A stretch of 9,838 nt of DNA from positions 28,570 to 38,407 of the forward strand of contig DLGL01000074.1 of NCBI GenBank assembly GCA_002482685.1, read 5' to 3'. Under the pieces are notes generated by a model. The model did no database searches. It had not been told where the DNA came from and was given only the letters and a program-made list of their open reading frames with translations. Below are positions 6,243 to 9,838 of this stretch, in pieces (position 1 is the stretch's first letter; the number at the start of each line of letters is the position of its first letter). The position numbers and the translations under genes were made by a program. Origin of the DNA: Bacteriovoracaceae bacterium UBA7695. GTDB lineage: Bacteria; Bdellovibrionota; Bacteriovoracia; Bacteriovoracales; Bacteriovoracaceae.

Positions 6243-7022
6243 CTTCAGTAATTCAAATAAAGCAATCATCAGAATTAGGGCCGCCCCCATTTGCCAAAAT
6301 GGGGGATTTGACGGTGGAGATCCGTCTGCATTTGTTATCGTTCCACAACCACCAAGAAGCCCTCCGGCATCAATCTGCATAGGGTAGAGGTAGCTCACTC
6401 CCCGCATATCATCTTTCCCGAGTTTACTCCGCTGATCGACGGTCCTGAAATACATCAAAGCCGCTTTATCTTCGGTATGGCCCAGGCCGATAGCGTGACC
6501 AATTTCGTGAGCAAGAACACCAATTTTATCTGAGCGGCTTAGATCGTCGAAAATAGTTTGGGCCGTTTCGTTGATGATAATTACTGCGCCGGCAATTTTT
6601 CTTCCGGAGAAATTATTGGGAACAGTGACTGCAAGAACGCTTGAGCTGCCGTAGTTTGTTCCCAGATCATTGCAGGCAATGATGATATCTTCAACAGGAG
6701 CAATGACATTTCCGGGTGCAGAGTTTATGCACGAATCATCTGTGGGAGCGCAAAGGCGGCCATGGTTAATATTATTAGTTGCCGTACTGAAGCCACCATT
6801 TTTAAGAACTAAATTCGAAGTCGGAACATTGTTCCAGAATTTTATAGCAGGGCCGATTAAAGATTTTAATTCATAAACAGTCATTCCTGCCTGAGCACAA
6901 TTTGTATTTTCATCGACAAAAACAGTTACCTTATGATTTTTAAATGATGAGCCAAAATTATTATTGAGTGTGTAAGCAAAGAGGTTTGTGGTCATAAAAA
7001 GGCAAAGGAGGATAAATTTCAT
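6207..7022 (-). CDS. Secreted matrixin-like zinc metalloprotease with C-terminal membrane segment
   Basis: This is a probable extracytoplasmic zinc endopeptidase of the metzincin/matrixin group. Residues 1-16 form a signal peptide ending in NLFA. The zinc site HEIGHAIGLGH (172-182; H172, E173, H176, H182) is complete, and the Met-turn is ALMYF with M190. Cysteines at about 42, 91, 98 and 117 could form disulfides after export. After the catalytic domain comes a glycine-rich GGLLGGCG (220-227, with C226), then a Ser/Pro-rich linker and a hydrophobic helix (about 242-262) followed by Arg and Lys. This C-terminal anchor resembles sorting tails. The start is decided by GGGAG 8 bases upstream, inside the preceding gene, and its ATG shares a base with that gene's stop (TAATG). 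The natural substrate is unknown; the C-terminal region overlaps the convergent aminopeptidase gene by 36 bases. Confidence 0.9.
   Translation of the reverse strand: MKFILLCLFMTTNLFAYTLNNNFGSSFKNHKVTVFVDENTNCAQAGMTVYELKSLIGPAIKFWNNVPTSNLVLKNGGFSTATNNINHGRLCAPTDDSCINSAPGNVIAPVEDIIIACNDLGTNYGSSSVLAVTVPNNFSGRKIAGAVIIINETAQTIFDDLSRSDKIGVLAHEIGHAIGLGHTEDKAALMYFRTVDQRSKLGKDDMRGVSYLYPMQIDAGGLLGGCGTITNADGSPPSNPPFWQMGAALILMIALFELLKLLNRPKTCSAA
6284..6305. repeat. Perfect 9-bp inverted repeat inside the matrixin 3' end; possible terminator for pepP
   Basis: CCCCCATTT (6284-6292) and AAATGGGGG (6297-6305) are exact inverted complements around a GCCA loop. On the rightward strand the hairpin begins about 40 bases after the pepP stop and is followed only by ATTT, a poor U-tract. 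It could stop or stabilise the pepP transcript. On the leftward strand it lies inside codons for PPFWQMG, at the start of the protease membrane helix. Confidence 0.5.
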
Positions 7023-7624
7023 TATTGTTTCTCCCAGTAGTAAGTCAAAAACAATGTGTAGGAAAGCTGCCGCCTCTCTTCTTTAAAAACTGAGTAAGTA
7101 TAGGTTTGAAGTCGTACGGCATAATTTTCAAACATAAACTCCACTCCTGCATCTAGGGTGTTATTAATGCTGGAGCGGTTTTCGTCGGGGTAGTAAAAAG
7201 TCGATGTCCCGTTACCGTTTCTTTGCTTACTTTTTCCACCACGACCATGCTGATTCATGTGCATGATCCCTGTTCCTAAACGAAGTCTCAGCCAGCTTAG
7301 AGGGTCGTAACCAAAATCAAAGCGGTACATGAAGGTGTTGATGATAATATTTGATTCTTCAATCAATTGAGGCATCACCCAATTGAACTCAGGGAAAAAG
7401 CCAAATTCCTGATAAATAGGAAGATTAAAACCCAGTCCAATGGCCGGAGCAAAATCAATTTTACGCAGCCCGCCTGAGGCGTCATTTTGGAGGCCGTTGT
7501 AGAACTCTGTATGGTTTCCGAGATTGAAGTAGATGTTTTTAAGGCGTGAGAAGCCTTCTGACTCTGCCAAAGCAGGTGCGCTAAAAACGAAGCTAATAAG
7601 TAGGACCATTATCTTTCTGAGCAT
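7022..7624 (-). CDS. Predicted outer-membrane beta-barrel-like protein, 200 aa
   Basis: The ATG at 7624 is preferred to a TTG at 7642 because the protein then starts MLRKIMVLLISFVFSAPALA, a classic signal peptide with an ALA cleavage site (residue 20). The mature 180 residues have alternating hydrophobic/polar strands, many aromatics and glycines (for example LGFNLPIYQEFGFFPEF, then a Y-rich end). The last strand LSYTLFLTYYWEK is amphipathic and aromatic near the C-terminus, as in small outer-membrane barrels of about 8 strands. A loop around residues 125-150 is rich in Gly, Arg, Asn and Ser. No specific family is recognised. It is the first gene of a pair with the matrixin protease, sharing one base at TAATG, so the two are very probably made together. 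It has little Shine-Dalgarno signal of its own. A periplasmic protein is an alternative. Confidence 0.65.
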   Translation of the reverse strand: MLRKIMVLLISFVFSAPALAESEGFSRLKNIYFNLGNHTEFYNGLQNDASGGLRKIDFAPAIGLGFNLPIYQEFGFFPEFNWVMPQLIEESNIIINTFMYRFDFGYDPLSWLRLRLGTGIMHMNQHGRGGKSKQRNGNGTSTFYYPDENRSSINNTLDAGVEFMFENYAVRLQTYTYSVFKEERRQLSYTLFLTYYWEKQ

Positions 7625-7693
7625 GTCTAATGACGCTATCAAATTTCCTAGGCAATCGCTATCATAGACCTACTAAATTTTTTGGAGATTTCT
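7625..7693. promoter_or_regulatory. Divergent promoter region between the barrel-protein gene and serC
   Basis: The 69-base gap must hold promoters for both directions. TATCAT (rightward, 7660-7665) and TATGAT (leftward, 7661-7666) overlap on a near-palindromic CTATCATAG and resemble -10 boxes for the two genes. No clear -35 boxes were found, so the assignment is tentative. The serC ribosome site is GGAG at 7684-7687, 6 bases before the ATG at 7694. It is the reason for choosing that start over the TTG at 7682. Confidence 0.35.
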
Positions 7694-8815
7694 ATGTTCG
7701 AGAATTTTAAAGTCCCTAAGGAATTAATCCCTTCAGACCCACGTTTTGGCGTGGGGCCCTCACTGATTCCTGTAGAAGCTGTAGAAAAACTGGCCAAAAC
7801 CGGGACAGAACTACTTGGGACAAGTCATCGTCGCGAATCAGTCCGTAATGTTGTGAAAGAAATGCAGGAAGGATTTCGCAATTATTTTAATCTTCCTTCT
7901 GATTACGAAGTTGTCATAGGCAACGGGGGCGCAACTCTTCTGTGGGACATGATCGGTCTAGGACTTATTGATAAGGCCCCGTATCATTTCATCTGTGGGG
8001 AATTTTCCGATAAATGGTTTCGAGCGAACAAAAATATTCCCTGGCTAAAACCTGAGGCAACGAAAGTAGAGTTTGGTAAAGGGATCAATCCTCAATCACA
8101 AGAAGGTTTTGATTTTATGGCCTGCACTCTTAATGAAACTTCAACGGGTGTCATGCTGACTGATCTTCCAACTTTGCCTGTTGATTCTCTTCTGGCCATT
8201 GATGCGACCTCTGGAGCTGGTCAGATTGCCATTGATTTTAAAAAATCAGATATCTATTACTTTTCTCCCCAAAAAGTCTTTGCTTCCGAGGGAGGATTTT
8301 ATGTCATGATTCTCTCACCAAAGGCCATTGAGAGATTAAATAGAATTTCGAAAGATTCCGCTCGCTTCATACCTGAATCGATGAAGCTCACCCATGCTCT
8401 GGATTACTCCAGAATCAATCAAACTTACAATACTCCGGCAATTTCGACGATTTTCTTTTTAAATGAGCAGGTCAAACTCATGAACAAGTTAGGCGAAGCA
8501 GAGGTTGTGAAACTTGCGCAGAAAAAAGCAGCGTTGATTTACAACTGGGCCGAAGAGAAATCCTATCTAAGTCCCTTTATCGAAGAAAAAAAATTCCGCT
8601 CCCAAGCCGTGGCCACAATTGATATGGATCCCAAATTTAATGCCGACCAACTGGCCAATGTTCTTCGGGCCCAGGGAATTGTCTATGACATCGATGCCTA
8701 CCGAAAACTAGGTCGCAACCAATTCCGCATCTCTCTTTTCCACAATGTGAGTCTTGAGAATTTGGAGAAACTCACCCGGATTATAAGCCTGGCCGTGGAA
8801 TCGAACAGTCCGTAA
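7694..8815 (+). CDS. serC: Phosphoserine aminotransferase, actinobacterial-type SerC
   Basis: This enzyme transfers an amino group from glutamate to 3-phosphohydroxypyruvate, the second step of serine synthesis (and the matching step of pyridoxal phosphate synthesis), in the cytosol. The 373-residue protein starts FENFKVPKELIPSDPRFGVGPS, close to the Mycobacterium SerC N-terminus. It has GTSHR (42-46), GNGGAT (77-82) for cofactor phosphate binding, NETSTGV (147-153), the cofactor Asp D170 in AIDATSGAG, and the Schiff-base lysine K194 in SPQKVFASEGG. YNTPA (245-249) and the C-terminal FRISLFHNVS complete the pattern. These are the signatures of the actinobacterial SerC subfamily, rather than of E. 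coli SerC. The start is fixed by GGAG 6 bases upstream. It is followed by an 81-base gap before a lipoprotein gene; no terminator was seen, so readthrough is possible. Confidence 0.92.
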   Translation: MFENFKVPKELIPSDPRFGVGPSLIPVEAVEKLAKTGTELLGTSHRRESVRNVVKEMQEGFRNYFNLPSDYEVVIGNGGATLLWDMIGLGLIDKAPYHFICGEFSDKWFRANKNIPWLKPEATKVEFGKGINPQSQEGFDFMACTLNETSTGVMLTDLPTLPVDSLLAIDATSGAGQIAIDFKKSDIYYFSPQKVFASEGGFYVMILSPKAIERLNRISKDSARFIPESMKLTHALDYSRINQTYNTPAISTIFFLNEQVKLMNKLGEAEVVKLAQKKAALIYNWAEEKSYLSPFIEEKKFRSQAVATIDMDPKFNADQLANVLRAQGIVYDIDAYRKLGRNQFRISLFHNVSLENLEKLTRIISLAVESNSP

Positions 8816-8896
8816 CCCTCTGAAAACGGGCAAAATTAATATTCTGGACTCATTTAATCAGACTTCGTGACCGATAGGATTTCACGGAGCAAAACA

Positions 8897-9325
8897 ATGA
8901 ACCCCTTTTATATTTTAAGCCTTCTGATGCTAACAGCTGCCTGCGGGAATAAGCTTGCTTCCTCCGGCCTTGAGATGGGTAAAACCACAAAGGCCGAAGC
9001 TATCTCCAAAGTGGGTCTTCCTGAATCAGAAGAAGATCTTCCCATGCCTGATTCTAAAATTATGAATTATGCTGATGGATCCAAAATTCAGCTTAAAGGC
9101 GATATTGTCGTCAATCTCTTCCGTGATCCTAAAAAAGATCAAAAGCTCGTTCTATGGTGGAAGCATAAGTTTAAAGATTGTGTAACGACTTCAAGAACTC
9201 TTCCTCAACCTCCGGGATCCCATACTCCACCAGAAATAGAATTGTCTTGTCCCGCGGAAGGGGTCTCTATCATTTATACGGAAGGCGCTGAATTTGTCGG
9301 CCGGGTGGTAGAATTTGAAAAATAA
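8897..9325 (+). CDS. Lipoprotein with BamE/SmpA-like domain, 142 aa
   Basis: The ATG at 8897 is chosen over a GTG at 8867 because CGGAG lies 7 bases before it and the protein then begins with a short signal peptide ending in the lipobox LTAAC (C16). It is therefore an envelope lipoprotein. Residues about 20-75 contain LEMGKTTKAEAISKVGLPES, then a NYADGSKIQLKGDIVV segment. This resembles the two-helix, beta-strand layout of BamE/OmlA-like domains (G-x-T-x-x-E-x-x-x-x-x-G-x-P). The rest (75-142) is polar, with two cysteines (about 95 and 117) that could form a disulfide, and a proline-rich stretch between them. The match to BamE is by pattern only, and it is unlikely to be the true BamE partner. 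It is the first of two linked lipoprotein genes, 1 base apart. Confidence 0.75.
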   Translation: MNPFYILSLLMLTAACGNKLASSGLEMGKTTKAEAISKVGLPESEEDLPMPDSKIMNYADGSKIQLKGDIVVNLFRDPKKDQKLVLWWKHKFKDCVTTSRTLPQPPGSHTPPEIELSCPAEGVSIIYTEGAEFVGRVVEFEK

Positions 9326-9326
9326 T

Positions 9327-9838
9327 ATGAAATTTTATTTATTGATATTACTTGCGGCCAGTTGCTCACGTTCAAATGATTACCCAAGTATGCTGGGGTT
9401 ACTTGAAAAGAAAGCAAGTACTGATGAATTCCTGATTCATAGAAAACTTGCCGCTGAAAAAGATGCCTGTTTTCAGGATATATTTTCAGTCGACTTAGTT
9501 AAGGCAGAAATCGCCGACCTGGAGAAAAAACACTCTTCAGGAACAAAGGTTCGAGGAAAGTGGAAGCATATTAACCTGGAAGATATACCCATTCCACAGG
9601 CAAACTTTTTAAAAAGCTATGGCGATGAGATGGGCTACATTGGTGAACCCGATCGTTTAGATTATTCAGCATGCAAGGATGTGCCGTGTATATATAATGT
9701 TGTCTATGGAAAACCTGATGATGTTGCTGGTTACGTTCATTACCTTTGGTATTTAAAGACGGGAAGTCATTTAATTGCCGCCAATACTGTTCACAATAAC
9801 AAAAAGGAACCTACCCCCGGTATTTATAATGGAAAGCC
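9327..9838 (+). CDS. Lipoprotein of unknown function (partial, C-terminus outside window)
   Basis: The gene starts one base after the stop of the preceding lipoprotein gene, so it is probably translationally coupled, and it remains open to the window end (170 codons). MKFYLLILLAASC is a lipoprotein signal peptide with Cys13 as the likely lipidation site. The mature part is charged and helical (about 20-75), then compact with many aromatics. DYSACKDVPCIYNVVYG (112-128) holds a possible disulfide or loop pair, followed by GYVHYLWYLKTGSHLIAANT. I do not recognise a named family and see no catalytic motif in the visible part. No frameshift or stop breaks the frame. Confidence 0.75.
   Translation, partial: MKFYLLILLAASCSRSNDYPSMLGLLEKKASTDEFLIHRKLAAEKDACFQDIFSVDLVKAEIADLEKKHSSGTKVRGKWKHINLEDIPIPQANFLKSYGDEMGYIGEPDRLDYSACKDVPCIYNVVYGKPDDVAGYVHYLWYLKTGSHLIAANTVHNNKKEPTPGIYNGK

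Noticed and set aside
7625..7642. TTG start at 7642 for the barrel-like protein
   Set aside because: The inner ATG at 7624 gives a standard signal peptide; the extension would put extra residues before it.
7682..7693. TTG start at 7682 for SerC
   Set aside because: GGAG at 7684-7687 would be inside the coding region; it is well placed for the ATG at 7694.
8867..8896. GTG start at 8867 for the lipoprotein
   Set aside because: It would put ten charged residues ahead of the lipoprotein signal; CGGAG fits the ATG at 8897.
8816..8896. Terminator or promoter between serC and the lipoprotein gene
   Set aside because: No hairpin with a U-tract was found, and the AT-rich TTTAAT near 8853 has no supporting -35 box.
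1..9838. Defence system, phage, mobile element or CRISPR array
   Set aside because: No spaced direct repeats, integrase, transposase, nuclease or helicase genes were seen; the content is metabolic and envelope genes.

Overview
The window looks like a compact chromosomal segment of a Gram-negative bacterium, most likely a deltaproteobacterium-like lineage such as Bdellovibrionota (Bacteriovorax/Peredibacter-type). The reasons are moderate GC, very tight packing, lipobox lipoproteins, a predicted outer-membrane barrel protein, a secreted matrixin-type metalloprotease and an actinobacterial-type SerC. The taxonomic call is an inference from gene content. No phage, transposon, CRISPR, tRNA or rRNA signal was seen.

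Left part (1-2012): a partial methyltransferase of the METTL25/RRNAD1 type runs leftward off the edge. It is divergent from murD, with only 22 bases between the two start codons. murD is complete, stands alone outside any visible cell-wall cluster, and keeps its catalytic residues with several motif substitutions. Its 3' end overlaps by 4 bases an unannotated leftward 55-codon gene for a small membrane-anchored or secreted peptide.

Middle (2013-6242): a leftward two-gene operon encodes tryptophan 2,3-dioxygenase and a divergent kynureninase, overlapping by 20 bases. Together they would take tryptophan to N-formylkynurenine and then, after deformylation by an enzyme not encoded here, kynurenine to anthranilate and alanine. 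Divergent from it, 55 bases away, is a full three-domain Xaa-Pro aminopeptidase. Both transcription units concern the use of peptides and amino acids, which would suit a predator or scavenger, but nothing shows co-regulation.

Right part (6207-9838): a leftward, translationally coupled pair encodes a small beta-barrel-like envelope protein and a secreted matrixin metalloprotease with a C-terminal membrane anchor. The protease gene overlaps the end of the aminopeptidase gene by 36 bases, and a perfect 9-bp inverted repeat lies inside its 3' coding end. Divergent from this pair are phosphoserine aminotransferase (SerC, mycobacterial type) and two tightly linked lipoprotein genes, the second cut by the window edge.

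Several starts were moved inward from the longest open frame because a good ribosome binding site and a signal peptide or known family N-terminus support the inner ATG: the dioxygenase (4429), the barrel protein (7624), SerC (7694) and the lipoprotein (8897). I found no clearly new multi-gene system. The most useful leads are the overlooked small gene, the unusual kynureninase beside the dioxygenase, the protease tail and the embedded hairpin.
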